Of a stretch of 64,000 nt of DNA, positions 19,857-30,955 are shown in pieces. The DNA is from Buddleja alternifolia. Lineage: Eukaryota; Streptophyta; Magnoliopsida; Lamiales; Scrophulariaceae. The position numbers were made by a program, and so were the translations under genes. The stretch's first letter is position 1. Every line of letters begins with the position of its first letter. Where the stretch lies: the NCBI GenBank assembly GCA_019426215.1, contig CM033393.1, positions 26,910,591 to 26,974,590 on the forward strand, read 5' to 3'. Under the pieces are notes generated by a model that was not told the origin of the DNA, did not search any database, and worked only from the letters and a program-made list of their open reading frames with translations.

Positions 19857-22800
19857 TCAAGATCGTGGCTTGATCTTGTATCTCTTAGTCATTTCAGCAC
19901 GAATTGCTTCAGTTATCTGATCTTCTAATGTCATCATTGCAGCATGGTCTTTACTGATTATGTGCTTGTTTTCTTGAACTTGTCGTGCCTTAAAGGCAAT
20001 GAAGTGTTTATCCCATTCCTCTGGACTGATGCCTATGTATCGTAGGCAAATTCTGAAGGTTTGGTCGAAGTCAGACATTTTTCTTTCTAAGGCTAATACT
20101 GCTGGATCAGATGGTTCTGGAATTGATGCTCTGAGAAGAGGAATGTCAAACTGTTCAAGCAGTGCTCTTGAAGGCAATGGAAGAGTTGGATAGAGCACTC
20201 TGGGAGTTTCTTTCTTATTGGACGCTTCAACCGATGTAGTTACCCAAGAGGGATAGGGATACCTTGGTTCTGTACTCAGTGTGAGAGAAGTATCAATATG
20301 TTGACGCTTGGATGGTGGAGGAGGAACTTGATCTTTAGATGTTGACGATTTCCTCTTCTCTCCCTTCTTTTCCCCCTTATTGCCATCATCAATCTGTATG
20401 AAATGCTGAGTAAGAAGACTGACTTGAGTAGCAATCTGAGCGACAGAGGCCTCAAGAGTGGTTAGACGCTGGTCGAAATGTTCTTTCATGACCAGGAGTT
20501 GAGCGTGATTAGCGTCTGTGAGAGAGGTCTCTAGAGCCGTGAACCGGTCTTGTAGATCATTGGTTAAAGCCACATGACTTGCCTGAGTAGCTGTAGATAG
20601 TTGCTGTATTTGAGTGAGGCATTCAGTCATGGATGGTTGAGCGTTGGGAAGTGCAGTGCTGACTCGAGGCTTAAAACGAGATGTGTGTTTGAGAGATTCA
20701 ATAGGTACTTGATTAGTAGGATCAAATACTGTTCCTCGAAGCTCTGGGGCAGTGTTGGACTCGGTGGATGCAGTAGAGTCGGATTCAGTTGGACTGGGGG
20801 AATGAGGCGCTTGAGGTAATTCTAATAAGCGCTCAGGAGCAGGTAACGTGTCAGCTGGTGCTGCAGTAAATTCTGATTCTATACGGCTAAAGTCCGTAAA
20901 CCGAAAGTCCAAGCTGGAAAACGGTTCATCTGCATATGGATACGTAGCAGTCTGCAGAAGTTCATTCAAATGTAGAGTGGGGAGATAAGTACCTTGAATG
21001 AACGTTCTGATAGGACTATCCAGGGCCCTGATATACATTGGCCCAAGGATATCCAACACATGAGTGGGAAAGATTTTGGAGGGCGCTTTGCATATGGAGA
21101 ATAAGGCATCTGGGCAATAGTGCTGTGAGAAGCCAATTAGCCGATCTGTTGGGAGAGTCTTCGGTTTTCGAGAGTCGGGAAAGCAGAGCCGGTAATACTC
21201 TTCCAAGTATGGGTAGATGGCTGAAGCAAGCGCTTGAGATCTTTCTAGCAGCGATAAAACAAAATCATAGTGACTGAAGACTTCTTGTCGAATAGACGGA
21301 AGAAGTGGATATCCTCTGAAAGGATTGATCCGAGAGCCATTCCATTGTCGCAGATTTTCTGTGAAGATTTTGTCGAATAGGGAGACTGGAGGCATAATTG
21401 ACATCATGAGAGAAAAGTTGTCTTCACAGTGGCTAGGGGTGCAGTTCAGACAGGACAGGGGAGAAGAACCGCTGGTGGACGCTTGATCAGCAAAGCGTAG
21501 AGAAGAGTTGGCCAGTTTGTGCAACGCTTGTCGTAAGCGGTGTTCAGGTTGATGGCGGATCAGAGGCAGCTTCAGAACGGGTCCAAGTCTATGTTGGCGC
21601 GGCGTCAGCATGTAGCGTGCAAATTTGGTCTTTTTATCATGAATCCCTATTCTGAACAGATGGGGAGCACTAACCAAGTCTTCAAATTTATACGTGTCAC
21701 CCATGTAAGCTTCAGCCCATCTTATCTCAGTCATACAATACTCAGTTCCTGCATTAAGTATAGCACGAAACCCTTGGTGATGAATATCACAGATGGATTC
21801 AAAACGATACCTGTCGGGTTGGTAGTTAGCGTTCCAGACGCAGTCAAAATATGCATCGGTTTCAAGTTGAATCATCTCGGTCAGGGAAGCTGGACGCTCA
21901 CCGACATGTACTCCTTTACTCTTCCACAGGAGGAGAGGATTTGCTGAGCGTTTGTTTTCCTTGCTTTTGACCAGTGTTAGAGAGTGAGAATAACCTTCTC
22001 TGTTTAGTAGCTCTTCCGTTGGGTTCAGAAGCTTATCTTGACGCTCATAGACTCTGATGTTGTAGTCTCTGAGAGCGAAGCCAGTGGGTTTGCTTGTCCC
22101 ACAGTCCAGGTAATAAGCTAAATCAACATCAGCTCTGGGAGTCTTGCCTCCTTGCCACTGTGCTTGGAGAGTTACGGAAGCCGGGATGTGTTTGGGAGTC
22201 TTCCCGAGTTCAAGAGCTGTGTAGTAAGCTTCATCAGCTGGGGTTGAGGCTGTATTAAAGAGAGTGTTGCGTACAGCCAGATCAAACTTTATGAGCTTGG
22301 CGATATCATTTTCGGCATTGATAAAACTTTCTTCATTGTATCCTGCAGGTATGAAGGTCTCTGCGGGCGCTGGAGGCAAATAATCGACTGAGTGATCGAT
22401 AGTCTTTAAGGGATCCAGCTTGAAGAAATGTCGATGAATCACAACATCGTTAGCATCGCTCTGACCTTCTGAGCGTGCCTCTGTTGTACTAGGTAATGCA
22501 AGCAATGGTTGAGCCCTTGGGATTTCAGGTTCATCAGGCTCGAGATTTGTAGATTCGATGGCAGCTTCATGTGCGATGGCCACAATTTGGGCCATATCAA
22601 CATCCAGATGGACATCAACTGGTGTTTCAAAGGATGATATCGGGACAGCAGCTATGGCTTGATCACTTTGTGTAGCCTCAGAAGAAATGGCAGCAGTTGG
22701 ACGCTTACGTCTCTTGAAGATACGCTTCACATTTATACCTTCGGCGGGGAACGCTTGAGTCTGTGGAACTGCAGGTTCTTCAAAGTCAATATTTTTGAGA

Positions 22801-23630
22801 ACCTTTTCCAGATCTTTCCGACTAATGAGGGGTATAGAATCCTCGTCATCTTCATCGCTTTTGATAGGTTGAGCCTTGGGCTTTCGAGGAGCCCGTTTCT
22901 TTGTGACAGTGGGACGCTTCACATTACGTTTGGCTTTCTCCTGATCTGGACGCTCAGCCTCCTCATCTGACGCTGCTCGGACAACTTGGCGCTCAGAGAG
23001 AGGCTTAGCAGCACCTCCAACTTTGGGTGGATTGAAGAGATTATTGATGATTCTTGGCCCATAGAACTTATGCTTGGCCACGGTGACTCCTGCTGAAGAG
23101 GTGCACTCTGCTCGAAAAATTAAATCACTTAAAACTAGACCATAAGGTCTGTTTGAAGTGCGTAGACTGTCTCTGAATCTGCTGAATATATAGGCGCTCC
23201 AGTTGATTTTTATCTTGAGTAGGATGGCAGTCATCATCTGGAACTGGGTTGGGTTGATTTTGTCGAAGGTTCCCACTCTGCATTCTATGTTTTTACTGCA
23301 GAAATCAGCCAAGACTCGATACCTGTTCACTATATCTTTCTTCTCAAAGTACGGTTTGTATGGGACATCATCGTAAGCGCTAATCTGAGTCCAGACTTCT
23401 TGAGTTTGTTCTTCAGTGTTAGTGTCTAAAGTGGCTCCAGCATTAGGTAGAGAGAAATTCTGGGCAATAGAGGCCGCAGAGAGAGTGAACGTCTTTGATT
23501 CCTTCTTGGAGACAGGAAACAAACAAGTGATGGAAGTCTCTTCGTCAGACAGTCGAGCATTTCTCCAGAAAAATTCTAGTTCTTCAGGAAACATATACGA
23601 GTATTTCGTGAGAAATTTCTGAAGCCCAGC
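19857..23630 (-). CDS. Accessory ORF (env-like position), N-terminally truncated and fused to pol
   Basis: This is the part of the fusion downstream of RNase H, the position taken by the 'envelope-like' gene in Sireviruses. The N-terminal third resembles plant transposon proteins of unknown function ([44 protein letters not shown]). The middle is charged and disordered ([21 protein letters not shown]). A second folded-looking segment follows ([34 protein letters not shown]). The C-terminal part has a heptad-like coiled coil and the tail [13 protein letters not shown]. No signal peptide, transmembrane span or furin-like site was seen, so a true envelope role is not supported. It lacks the first 45 residues found in region B. 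Confidence 0.7.
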   Translation of the reverse strand, partial: AGLQKFLTKYSYMFPEELEFFWRNARLSDEETSITCLFPVSKKESKTFTLSAASIAQNFSLPNAGATLDTNTEEQTQEVWTQISAYDDVPYKPYFEKKDIVNRYRVLADFCSKNIECRVGTFDKINPTQFQMMTAILLKIKINWSAYIFSRFRDSLRTSNRPYGLVLSDLIFRAECTSSAGVTVAKHKFYGPRIINNLFNPPKVGGAAKPLSERQVVRAASDEEAERPDQEKAKRNVKRPTVTKKRAPRKPKAQPIKSDEDDEDSIPLISRKDLEKVLKNIDFEEPAVPQTQAFPAEGINVKRIFKRRKRPTAAISSEATQSDQAIAAVPISSFETPVDVHLDVDMAQIVAIAHEAAIESTNLEPDEPEIPRAQPLLALPSTTEARSEGQSDANDVVIHRHFFKLDPLKTIDHSVDYLPPAPAETFIPAGYNEESFINAENDIAKLIKFDLAVRNTLFNTASTPADEAYYTALELGKTPKHIPASVTLQAQWQGGKTPRADVDLAYYLDCGTSKPTGFALRDYNIRVYERQDKLLNPTEELLNREGYSHSLTLVKSKENKRSANPLLLWKSKGVHVGERPASLTEMIQLETDAYFDCVWNANYQPDRYRFESICDIHHQGFRAILNAGTEYCMTEIRWAEAYMGDTYKFEDLVSAPHLFRIGIHDKKTKFARYMLTPRQHRLGPVLKLPLIRHQPEHRLRQALHKLANSSLRFADQASTSGSSPLSCLNCTPSHCEDNFSLMMSIMPPVSLFDKIFTENLRQWNGSRINPFRGYPLLPSIRQEVFSHYDFVLSLLERSQALASAIYPYLEEYYRLCFPDSRKPKTLPTDRLIGFSQHYCPDALFSICKAPSKIFPTHVLDILGPMYIRALDSPIRTFIQGTYLPTLHLNELLQTATYPYADEPFSSLDFRFTDFSRIESEFTAAPADTLPAPERLLELPQAPHSPSPTESDSTASTESNTAPELRGTVFDPTNQVPIESLKHTSRFKPRVSTALPNAQPSMTECLTQIQQLSTATQASHVALTNDLQDRFTALETSLTDANHAQLLVMKEHFDQRLTTLEASVAQIATQVSLLTQHFIQIDDGNKGEKKGEKRKSSTSKDQVPPPPSKRQHIDTSLTLSTEPRYPYPSWVTTSVEASNKKETPRVLYPTLPLPSRALLEQFDIPLLRASIPEPSDPAVLALERKMSDFDQTFRICLRYIGISPEEWDKHFIAFKARQVQENKHIISKDHAAMMTLEDQITEAIRAEMTKRYKIKPRS

Positions 23631-25580
23631 CTCTAGTTCACTTCTTAAAGTGAGAAAACGTTGTTCGTTAAGCGCTTTGGTGAAGATATCTGCCAGTTGC
23701 TTTTCTGTACCAATGAAGTGCATGGAGATATCCTTCTTTTGAACGTGGTCACGTAGAAAGTGATAGCGAATGTCAATGTGTTTGGTTCTAGAGTGAAGAA
23801 CTGGATTTTGAGTCATTGCTAAGGCGCTTTGATTGTCACAATGGATAGGAGTTGGATCTAGGATTATTCCATAATCTCTAAGTTGTTGCCTCATCCAAAG
23901 GATCTGTGCACAACAGCTTCCAGCGGCTACATACTCAGCCTCAGCGGTGGAAGTAGCGATGGACTGTTGCTTCTTACTATGCCATGAAATTAGTCTATCA
24001 CCTAGAAATTGACATGTTCCACTAGTACTTTTTCTATCTATTTTGCATCCTGCAAAATCTGCATCTGAATAACCAATTAGTTCAAAAGGAGAATCCCTAG
24101 GATACCATAAGCCCACATTTTGTGTGCCTTTTAGGTACTTAAGGATTCTTTTAGCAGCAATTAAGTGTGATTCTCTAGGATCAGCTTGAAATCGTGCACA
24201 CATGCATACTGAGAACATAATATCAGGTCTACTAGCTATAAGATAAGGAAGTGATCCAATAATACCTCTATAGTTAGTGATATCAATTTTCTTTCCATTA
24301 TCATCTCTATCTAGCTTAAGCGTTTGGCTCATTGGAATTTTTGAAGGTGATGCATTTTCCATACCAAATTTCTTGATCATATCTCTAGTATATTTAGTTT
24401 GATTTATGAATATGCCATTAGGGAGTTGTTTAACTTGTAATCCTAGGAAGAAAGTTAATTCACCCATCATGCTCATTTCAAATTGATCTTGCATCATCTT
24501 CGAAAATTTCTCACATAGACGCTTATTGGTAGATCCAAATATAATATCATCAACATAAATTTGAACTAGGAGAATATCTCCATTATGGGTAATTTTGAAT
24601 AACGTTGTGTCAACGCTGCCTTTTGAAAAGCCTTTACCTATAAGGAAGATAGAAAGAGTGTCATACCATGCTCGTGGTGCTTGTTTAAGACCATAGAGTG
24701 CCTTGTCCAATTTATAAACCATGCTTTTCCCATGGTTGTTGATGAATCCTGGTGGTTGCTCCACATATACTTCTTCTTGGAGTTTACCATTCAGAAATGC
24801 ACTCTTTACGTCCATTTGATACACTGTAAATTTGTTAAATGCTGCAAACGCTAGAAACATGCGGATTGCTTCAAGACGGGCAACTGGAGCGTATGTTTCA
24901 TCAAAGTCGATGCCCTCTTCTTGACAGTATCCCTGAGCTACGAGTCTGGCTTTGTTTCTAATCACAATCCCATTCTCATCCATTTTGTTTCTATAGACCC
25001 ATCTAGTTCCAATGACCCCTTGGTGGGTTGGTCTTGGTACTAGCGTCCATACCTCATTTCTTTCAAATTGGTTTAGCTCTTCTTGCATGGCTTCTATCCA
25101 ACTTGGATCGTTAAGCGCTTCATCCACTTTCTTTGGTTCCATTTGAGATAGGAGGCTTGCAAACATGGCCTCATTTATTGTAGCGGCTCTTGTTCTAACG
25201 GGTGCTCCAATATCTCCAATAATTAGTTCTGGTGGATGGTCTCTGAGCCATTTTCTGTCTGGTTGGAACGAGTTAAGAGATTGATCTAACGTTTGATTAA
25301 ACTGTGTAGGCGCTTGACCAATTCCTTGCGTAGGCGCTTCAGTGTTTATAGTTTGAATTTGCTCTTGATGAACATTCCCTTCATGATCATCAGCGTTTCT
25401 TGCAATGTCATCGTTGATGTCTTTACGAGTAGTCTTAGGATTAGGTACAATGATTTCATTATCTTCATCAATATCACTATCATCACACAGATTGATTTGT
25501 GACGCTTGTTGAGATAAATCTTCAATTCCTGCATCATTAATATTAACCTTACTCGGTTCTTGGTTAGCATCATCAAACAC
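19857..25580 (-). CDS. pol: RT-RNase H fused in frame to accessory ORF (region A)
   Basis: A 1907-codon frame. Residues 1 to about 155 are the integrase C-terminal and linker region. RT follows: [16 protein letters not shown] near 158, [32 protein letters not shown] and catalytic YVDD at about 342 (24546-24557). RNase H spans about 530-645, with [34 protein letters not shown] and [13 protein letters not shown]. At residue 650 SELE passes straight into [14 protein letters not shown], which in region B is residue 46 of a separate ORF. About 1257 residues of accessory protein follow: a basic segment ([10 protein letters not shown]), a coiled-coil-like stretch (about 1645-1730), then a Lys-rich tail. 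No transmembrane helix is evident. The homologous frame continues upstream without an ATG to a 1-nt deletion near 25762, so expression as part of Pol is broken. Confidence 0.88.
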   Translation of the reverse strand: MFDDANQEPSKVNINDAGIEDLSQQASQINLCDDSDIDEDNEIIVPNPKTTRKDINDDIARNADDHEGNVHQEQIQTINTEAPTQGIGQAPTQFNQTLDQSLNSFQPDRKWLRDHPPELIIGDIGAPVRTRAATINEAMFASLLSQMEPKKVDEALNDPSWIEAMQEELNQFERNEVWTLVPRPTHQGVIGTRWVYRNKMDENGIVIRNKARLVAQGYCQEEGIDFDETYAPVARLEAIRMFLAFAAFNKFTVYQMDVKSAFLNGKLQEEVYVEQPPGFINNHGKSMVYKLDKALYGLKQAPRAWYDTLSIFLIGKGFSKGSVDTTLFKITHNGDILLVQIYVDDIIFGSTNKRLCEKFSKMMQDQFEMSMMGELTFFLGLQVKQLPNGIFINQTKYTRDMIKKFGMENASPSKIPMSQTLKLDRDDNGKKIDITNYRGIIGSLPYLIASRPDIMFSVCMCARFQADPRESHLIAAKRILKYLKGTQNVGLWYPRDSPFELIGYSDADFAGCKIDRKSTSGTCQFLGDRLISWHSKKQQSIATSTAEAEYVAAGSCCAQILWMRQQLRDYGIILDPTPIHCDNQSALAMTQNPVLHSRTKHIDIRYHFLRDHVQKKDISMHFIGTEKQLADIFTKALNEQRFLTLRSELEAGLQKFLTKYSYMFPEELEFFWRNARLSDEETSITCLFPVSKKESKTFTLSAASIAQNFSLPNAGATLDTNTEEQTQEVWTQISAYDDVPYKPYFEKKDIVNRYRVLADFCSKNIECRVGTFDKINPTQFQMMTAILLKIKINWSAYIFSRFRDSLRTSNRPYGLVLSDLIFRAECTSSAGVTVAKHKFYGPRIINNLFNPPKVGGAAKPLSERQVVRAASDEEAERPDQEKAKRNVKRPTVTKKRAPRKPKAQPIKSDEDDEDSIPLISRKDLEKVLKNIDFEEPAVPQTQAFPAEGINVKRIFKRRKRPTAAISSEATQSDQAIAAVPISSFETPVDVHLDVDMAQIVAIAHEAAIESTNLEPDEPEIPRAQPLLALPSTTEARSEGQSDANDVVIHRHFFKLDPLKTIDHSVDYLPPAPAETFIPAGYNEESFINAENDIAKLIKFDLAVRNTLFNTASTPADEAYYTALELGKTPKHIPASVTLQAQWQGGKTPRADVDLAYYLDCGTSKPTGFALRDYNIRVYERQDKLLNPTEELLNREGYSHSLTLVKSKENKRSANPLLLWKSKGVHVGERPASLTEMIQLETDAYFDCVWNANYQPDRYRFESICDIHHQGFRAILNAGTEYCMTEIRWAEAYMGDTYKFEDLVSAPHLFRIGIHDKKTKFARYMLTPRQHRLGPVLKLPLIRHQPEHRLRQALHKLANSSLRFADQASTSGSSPLSCLNCTPSHCEDNFSLMMSIMPPVSLFDKIFTENLRQWNGSRINPFRGYPLLPSIRQEVFSHYDFVLSLLERSQALASAIYPYLEEYYRLCFPDSRKPKTLPTDRLIGFSQHYCPDALFSICKAPSKIFPTHVLDILGPMYIRALDSPIRTFIQGTYLPTLHLNELLQTATYPYADEPFSSLDFRFTDFSRIESEFTAAPADTLPAPERLLELPQAPHSPSPTESDSTASTESNTAPELRGTVFDPTNQVPIESLKHTSRFKPRVSTALPNAQPSMTECLTQIQQLSTATQASHVALTNDLQDRFTALETSLTDANHAQLLVMKEHFDQRLTTLEASVAQIATQVSLLTQHFIQIDDGNKGEKKGEKRKSSTSKDQVPPPPSKRQHIDTSLTLSTEPRYPYPSWVTTSVEASNKKETPRVLYPTLPLPSRALLEQFDIPLLRASIPEPSDPAVLALERKMSDFDQTFRICLRYIGISPEEWDKHFIAFKARQVQENKHIISKDHAAMMTLEDQITEAIRAEMTKRYKIKPRS

Positions 25581-25693
25581 AACATGAATGGATTCTTCAA
25601 CCTTCGATTTGACCTTATTTAAGATGCGAAAGCTCTTTCCATTTTTGGCGTAACCTAGAAAGATTCCTTCATCTGCTTTAGGATCAAATGTCT

Positions 25694-26227
25694 TTAGGCT
25701 TTGGGAACCATTGTTATGAATGAAACATTTTGAACCAAATACATGAAAGTATGAAACATTCGCTTACGTCCCTTCCATAACTCATATGGAGTCTTTTCAT
25801 GTTGCTTGTTGATCATACACCGGTTCTGAGTGTAGCAAGCAGTGTTGATAGCTTCGGCCCACAACCTTTGAGGCAGCTTAGACTCGGCTAACATAGTCCT
25901 AGCGGCTTCTTTAAGCGTTCTGTTCTGTCGTTCAACAACTCCATTTTGTTGAGGTGTTCTAGGTGCTGAATACTCATGAAGTATTCCAAAGTCTTTACAA
26001 AATTTCTCAACAATATGGTTAGTAAATTCAGTTCCTCTATCACTTCTAATTCTTGTTACTTTTAGATCTTTTGAGTTTTGTAGTTGACGAATTAGAGAGG
26101 TGAGCTTGGCACTAGTTTCATCTTTAGATGCTAGAAATTCTACCCATGTATAGCGTGAAAAATCATCAACTATTCCTAGTGAATACTTTTTACCACTAAC
26201 GCTCATGATTTGAATAGGACCAAACAA
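25694..26227 (-). pseudogene. Integrase core, region A (broken)
   Basis: Copia integrase catalytic core with the D,D,E residues visible: [22 protein letters not shown] and [17 protein letters not shown]. It is separated from the upstream protease/zinc-finger part by a nonsense TAG (26261-26263) where region B has a Ser codon. It leaves frame near 25762 through a 1-nt deletion relative to region B (cattcgctt against cattcggctt). Integrase would insert cDNA into the genome; this copy cannot be made at full length. Confidence 0.9.
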
Positions 26228-26260
26228 ATCTAAATGTAGTAATTCAAGTATTCGAGAGGT

Positions 26261-26860
26261 CTATAGATGAAGCTTCTTCTTAAAGGATGATTTAACTTGT
26301 TTACCCATTTGACAGGCATCACATAAGCGATCTTTATTAAAGGAACCTTTAGGTAATCCCTCTACGAGATTTAGAGATATTAATTGAGAGATTGTTTTGA
26401 AATTGAGGTGATTCATTTTTCTGTGCCATAACCAACCTAATTCGTTTTGATTCTTAGCTACGAAACATGTAGGGTTGTTATCTAATGTTGAATCCCAATC
26501 TACTAAGTATACATTGTTTGTTCTTCTTCCTTTTAATTTAGTAGATCCTGTCTTAACATCGATTATCTCGCACAAGTCACTAGAAAATTTAATTTCAAAG
26601 CCTTTATCACAGAATTGACTTATGCTTAGGAGATTATGTTTAAGACCCTCAACATAGTATACATCATTGATCATGATGTTCCCCCTATGCATGATACCTA
26701 TACCTTTAGTTTTACCTTTAGAATTATCACCGAATATAACTTGAGGACCATTGGTTGCACGATAGTTGATCAAGAGATCCTTTGATCCAGTCATGTGTCT
26801 CGATGATCCACTATCTATGTACCATACTGAAGCGTCGGTGTTGGCTCTAGGTACCTGCAT
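26261..26860 (-). pseudogene. Protease and pre-integrase/zinc-finger domain, region A (broken)
   Basis: Begins [20 protein letters not shown]; the protease active site is DSG near residue 17. The GAG-pre-integrase HHCC region follows: [17 protein letters not shown] with [12 protein letters not shown]. It ends prematurely at TAG 26261-26263. The ATG (26858-26860) lies 17 nt past the Gag stop in another frame and is preceded by an in-frame TGA, forming TGATG. Region B has the same arrangement. Confidence 0.88.
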
Positions 26861-26874
26861 TCAAAAGGGCAGAT

Positions 26875-29088
26875 CTAATTTCCTTTAGGTACCCATTTTG
26901 TTTTGGGTCCTTCTTTGTTAGTGACGTGAATTAGATTTTTCGGAACCCATATTTGCCTTGTCTTCACTATGGGAGAAAGATTGGCCTTCTTGGGTTTCGT
27001 TTTGAGTTGCATATTTTTTCTAGATGTATAGAAATATCCTTGATTATAGTAATAATCATAATCGTAATCACAATTATCATAGTGTTGATAATATGAACTG
27101 GATTGTTTTGGATATAGACGTTTGATTCTGTTTGGTACTGGCTTAGGATGCACTTTTGGTGCGGGACGCTTAACGTTTGATTCACTGGCAGAAAATATCT
27201 CCTTAGCTTTTTGAGCGTTTGGATATATTTTCTTTTGTGGGACATTCGCTTTGGTCTTTCCTTTGCCTGAGTCAGTGTTGACTTTATCATTAGCTTTTGT
27301 ACCAGTATTTGTTGATTCATTCAGCGTTTGTCTGATTGAACTTTCTTCAACAAAGATTACACCTTTTCCTTTGTTGATTGTTGCAACATTGGACGCTTTG
27401 GCTTTATAACTAAATTTATCAAAACCTAGACCGGTCTTTTCACCAAATGCCCTGGTTACTTTAGTCACATTATCTAGCGTTCTAGACGCTTTTGATAATG
27501 AAGAGATAAGCTGCTCTGATTTGGCAAGTTTAGCGACCATTTCAGCTTCTCTTTTGACTATTATATCAAGATCACCTTTTAGCTGAGTAATTTCACTCTC
27601 GAGTGATTGGTTTTTCTCAATGCACTGTTGCTGAATTTGCAACTCTGCTTTGAGCGTTAAGTTATCACTTCTGAGTGCTGAAATAATACGATGGTGATTT
27701 TGGAATAATTGGGTGGCATCTTGACAATCTGTATAATATTCCTTTACTTTGTCAAGTAATTCATCATAAGAGAGAGGATGATACAGATCAGTGGTTACCT
27801 CAGATGGTACGTCGTTAGATGCTTCATTTTCTCTTGCCATGAGACAAATGAATGCTGAGTCCTTTGATGGTTCATCATCGCTGCTTTCATCTGATGATTC
27901 CAAGTCCTCTTCAGGCGTATAGAGAGGTTCTGATTCTGCTAGCAAGCCTTGTTGTCTCAGGTTGCTCCTGAATTGGTTTCTATCCGTGTGATCTTGCTTT
28001 GTAGGTTTAGACACATTTGGATATGGGCAATTAACTTGGAAATGTCCTGGTCTCCTGCAGTTGTAACAAAGATTGGTCTTCATCTTTTGTTCGTTTGTTA
28101 ATCTTGTGGATCGTTGGTTTAACGCTGCAGGCGCTGAGAGATCTTGCTGAGAAGGAGTTTGATATTGAATTGGCGCTAGGGAGGAGGACGCAGGATAGTG
28201 AGGCGCTTGATATTGTGGTTGTATTTGAGGAAGCGCTTGATATGAACTTTGGCCTGGGTGCTTAGGACTGTTTCCCTTCTTTTCATATTTCAGGAATTTC
28301 CTGAATCTATTTAGAAGCGCCAGTTCTTCTTCCTCACTTATATCCGAACCTTTTTCTTTGATAGGTTTTCCTTTGATTGATGCCATTAGCGCTCCAGATT
28401 CGATCACTGGATTACTTACTGCATCACTGGCCGAATTCAGCTCAAACTCAAATGCTTTGAGTTCTGAAAAAGCATCTTCTGGAGTTAGGCTGTCCAGATT
28501 GTTTGATTCTCTCATTGCAGTTGTTTTCATCAGGAATCTGCTTGGAAGACTTCTAAAGATTTTGACCACTGTTTCTCGATTTTGTAGCTCCATACCCAGA
28601 GATGTTAGTTCAGTGACAAGGGCTGTAAACCTCATGTCTAATTGCTCTAGCGTCTCATTAGGTAGCATCTTGAAGCCGTTGAATTTTTCTTTGGCAATTG
28701 ATAATTGGTTTTCCTTTATTTGTGCTGAGCCACCACAAATAGTAGCCAACTTATCCCAAATTTCTTTAGTTGTATTGCATGATTTGACTTTGTTGAATAA
28801 GTTGTCATTGTCACCAATGGCTGTGTATAATGCATTCCGACCGACATTGTCTAGATTGGCTCGTCGACGCTCATCGGTGTACCATTCCTGTTTGGGCTTC
28901 TCCACATAACCGTCAGGTGTTTCTCCAGTGGCTTCGGGCGCTCTGGTGATAACTTTGTATATTTTGATTGGCCCATCTGAAATGATATCACACATTTCAT
29001 CATCACATGAATACAAATAAGTAAACGCTTTGACCTTCCAAGAGTCATAATTTGACTCGGTCAACTTGGGAACCTTAGAGAATGCCAT
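26875..29088 (-). CDS. gag: Sirevirus-like Gag, intact, 737 aa (region A)
   Basis: Starts MAFSKVPKLTESNYDSWKVK, a typical copia Gag N-terminus; ATG 29088 lies about 95 nt inside the PBS. The UBN2-type capsid domain spans about residues 90-230 (EIWDKLATICGGS, LDMRFTALVTELTSLG). A Gln/Pro-rich linker follows, then a CX2CX4HX4C zinc knuckle (CYNCRRPGHFQVNC, about residue 345), an acidic patch (EEDLESSDESSDDE), a long heptad-rich coiled coil (about 440-560) and a basic Tyr-rich C-terminus ending GPKTKWVPKGN. It would form particles and package RNA. Of all the genes here, this is the one most likely to yield a full protein. Confidence 0.93.
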   Translation of the reverse strand: MAFSKVPKLTESNYDSWKVKAFTYLYSCDDEMCDIISDGPIKIYKVITRAPEATGETPDGYVEKPKQEWYTDERRRANLDNVGRNALYTAIGDNDNLFNKVKSCNTTKEIWDKLATICGGSAQIKENQLSIAKEKFNGFKMLPNETLEQLDMRFTALVTELTSLGMELQNRETVVKIFRSLPSRFLMKTTAMRESNNLDSLTPEDAFSELKAFEFELNSASDAVSNPVIESGALMASIKGKPIKEKGSDISEEEELALLNRFRKFLKYEKKGNSPKHPGQSSYQALPQIQPQYQAPHYPASSSLAPIQYQTPSQQDLSAPAALNQRSTRLTNEQKMKTNLCYNCRRPGHFQVNCPYPNVSKPTKQDHTDRNQFRSNLRQQGLLAESEPLYTPEEDLESSDESSDDEPSKDSAFICLMARENEASNDVPSEVTTDLYHPLSYDELLDKVKEYYTDCQDATQLFQNHHRIISALRSDNLTLKAELQIQQQCIEKNQSLESEITQLKGDLDIIVKREAEMVAKLAKSEQLISSLSKASRTLDNVTKVTRAFGEKTGLGFDKFSYKAKASNVATINKGKGVIFVEESSIRQTLNESTNTGTKANDKVNTDSGKGKTKANVPQKKIYPNAQKAKEIFSASESNVKRPAPKVHPKPVPNRIKRLYPKQSSSYYQHYDNCDYDYDYYYNQGYFYTSRKNMQLKTKPKKANLSPIVKTRQIWVPKNLIHVTNKEGPKTKWVPKGN

Positions 29089-29181
29089 GAAGAATTTAAA
29101 GTAATTTTAAAGCGACTATATAAAAAAAATGGATCTGAACAAGCAGTTACGCTTGGAAACGCTTAGGTTTCAACTTCAACC

Positions 29182-29193
29182 GCTCTGATACCA
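29182..29193 (-). promoter_or_regulatory. Primer-binding site, initiator tRNA-Met (region A)
   Basis: The minus-strand reading TGGTATCAGAGC is a perfect complement of the plant initiator tRNA-Met 3' end, 2 nt inside LTR2. It is part of a perfect 10-bp hairpin (29188-29214) that reaches into the LTR. Confidence 0.93.
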
Positions 29194-29214
29194 CTTGTTG
29201 GTCCCAAGTGGTAT
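29188..29214. promoter_or_regulatory. LTR/PBS junction hairpin
   Basis: ataccacttg (29188-29197) and caagtggtat (29205-29214) are perfect reverse complements around a 7-nt loop. The stem covers the first six PBS bases and the LTR end. The same structure is present at 40850-40876. Confidence 0.85.
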
Positions 29215-30955
29215 ACGAAAGGGTCTAGAAGGGGGGGGGGTTGAATAGACCCTGAAGTCTTTTTCGACTTCTTAAAAATTCGTATCACTTTGAAGTATTT
29301 GAACGCTTGACAAGTTTAAGCGCTGGATGTGGCGCTTGAGAAACGTTAACTTAGACTCGGTGATTTCAACGCTTACCAAAGTAGGGCAGAGTTTAGTCAC
29401 TAAATCAGAGTTAGCACAGCGGAAGTATTTTATAGCTTAGCGTTCGGTTAATTAATCGAAAGTAGTCGCTTAGTTGTTTTAAGACTTTATCAGAATGTAT
29501 GCAGTATGAATAGTAAAGCAGTAAAACAATGAATGCTTAAAGAGGTAAATGACACAAGATATTTGTAAGGTTCACTGGGTGATGTAATCCCAGCTACGTC
29601 CTTCTTCTCCTTTTATCAGGGAGGTTTTTCCACTATGATGATTATCGAAGAGTCACACAGAGACTTCTACAAGATAGAGGGAGATTGGATATGATCTTGG
29701 AACTCCTTGGTCACACAGATTTCAGCTCCACTAACGATCTTCTATCCCCTTGCTTCTTTCACTCAGAAATGGTGCAAGTTACTCTTGATCTCGGAACTCC
29801 TTGGTCACACAGATTTCAGCTCCAATAGAGATCAACTTCAACAAGCTTCTTTTACACAAAAATATTGCTTGTAAGTCAACCAGCTTTCTCACTCAGATGA
29901 AAGGTGTTGATGGTTTTGGTCACGGGTTTGTTTGTTTTTGGAAAGTTCAAACAACTTGGGGATATCTCAATGGTAGTATAGGTTCTTCTTAAAAAAGATT
30001 TGAGATATGGGTGACTGTGTCTGGAATATTTGTGAAAAGCTTATATGGATATTTGGCTATGATTTTCAGTAAGCTTTTCTTTCAACAAAGTAGGTATTTT
30101 TGTGTGTGTCTGTCACTTTTCTTGTTTGTTGAAAGAGCTATTTATAAGGTATTGGTGGTTTTTGTCCGTTTGACATGGTTGGAGTCTCGTTTCCCCAAAC
30201 ATTCCTTGAGTTCAGACATTTCTAACTTTGGGTATATTTAATTGGTTAGGCATGGTCTTGGTTTCATAAATCTGACAGTCTAGGTCAAAGATATGGCTTG
30301 CCCATAAGTTATAGTGCTTATATTTTAATAGCACTTATCCGACTTTTAAAGCATCTTGTCTTATTTCTGTTGGAAATAATTCGTCCGTTTGATTCATGCA
30401 TTTTTAAGTCTTTGGATGGTTTTGGGTTTGAGTTTTTCAGGTTACGTTCTTTGTAGGTTGTGTTGGTTTAACCTTTTTGGACGCTTGCTGAAGAGAATAG
30501 TTATTCTCGTGTATTGGACAGACGCTTGGACTGATCCTGATTTTCTTTTCTTTATTTCAGACGCTTACTCTTCAATCTTGTCTTGATGGTCTCACTGAGA
30601 ATTCCGTCATTTTACTTGATGTTGAGTATTCGGCCTGAGTTATCCATTCGTAGTTTGAGCACTGGGATAATCCCTAAAGCGTTTGACGGACGCTTCAAGA
30701 TATCTTTATCCATTGTAGCTTCAGACGCTTGATCTTCACCTTCATCACTTGGTAGACTCACCCAGAATTTTCCTAAGTGTTTTAGTGTCACATACTTAGT
30801 CTAAAGAATTCTACAAAGATAAATACTATAAGCCTAAGATAAATAAGCTTTCAGGTACTTATACATAACATTCTATGAAAGCTTTTACACTTTTCGGGGT
30901 CTAACAGGAAGTCCTATTTGTCATCATCAAAACATCTAATATGAAATTCCTAACA
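29196..30955 (-). repeat. LTR2, shared between regions A and B, 1760 bp
   Basis: This serves as the 5' LTR of region A and the 3' LTR of region B. It carries more private substitutions than LTR1 or LTR3 (about nine by eye, for example ggtgac for ggatgac and ctgtcac for ctatcac) and a 10-G run at 29231-29240. It has no flanking TSD of its own. Confidence 0.93.

Noticed and set aside
19999..23622. Several plus-strand frames within 19.9-23.7 kb
   Set aside because: Antisense shadows of the 1907-codon minus-strand frame.
19857..23630. Calling the accessory ORF a true envelope gene
   Set aside because: No signal peptide, membrane helix or cleavage-site pattern is visible; only its genomic position supports the name.
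28358..28909. 183-aa plus-strand frame
   Set aside because: Antisense shadow of the intact minus-strand gag.
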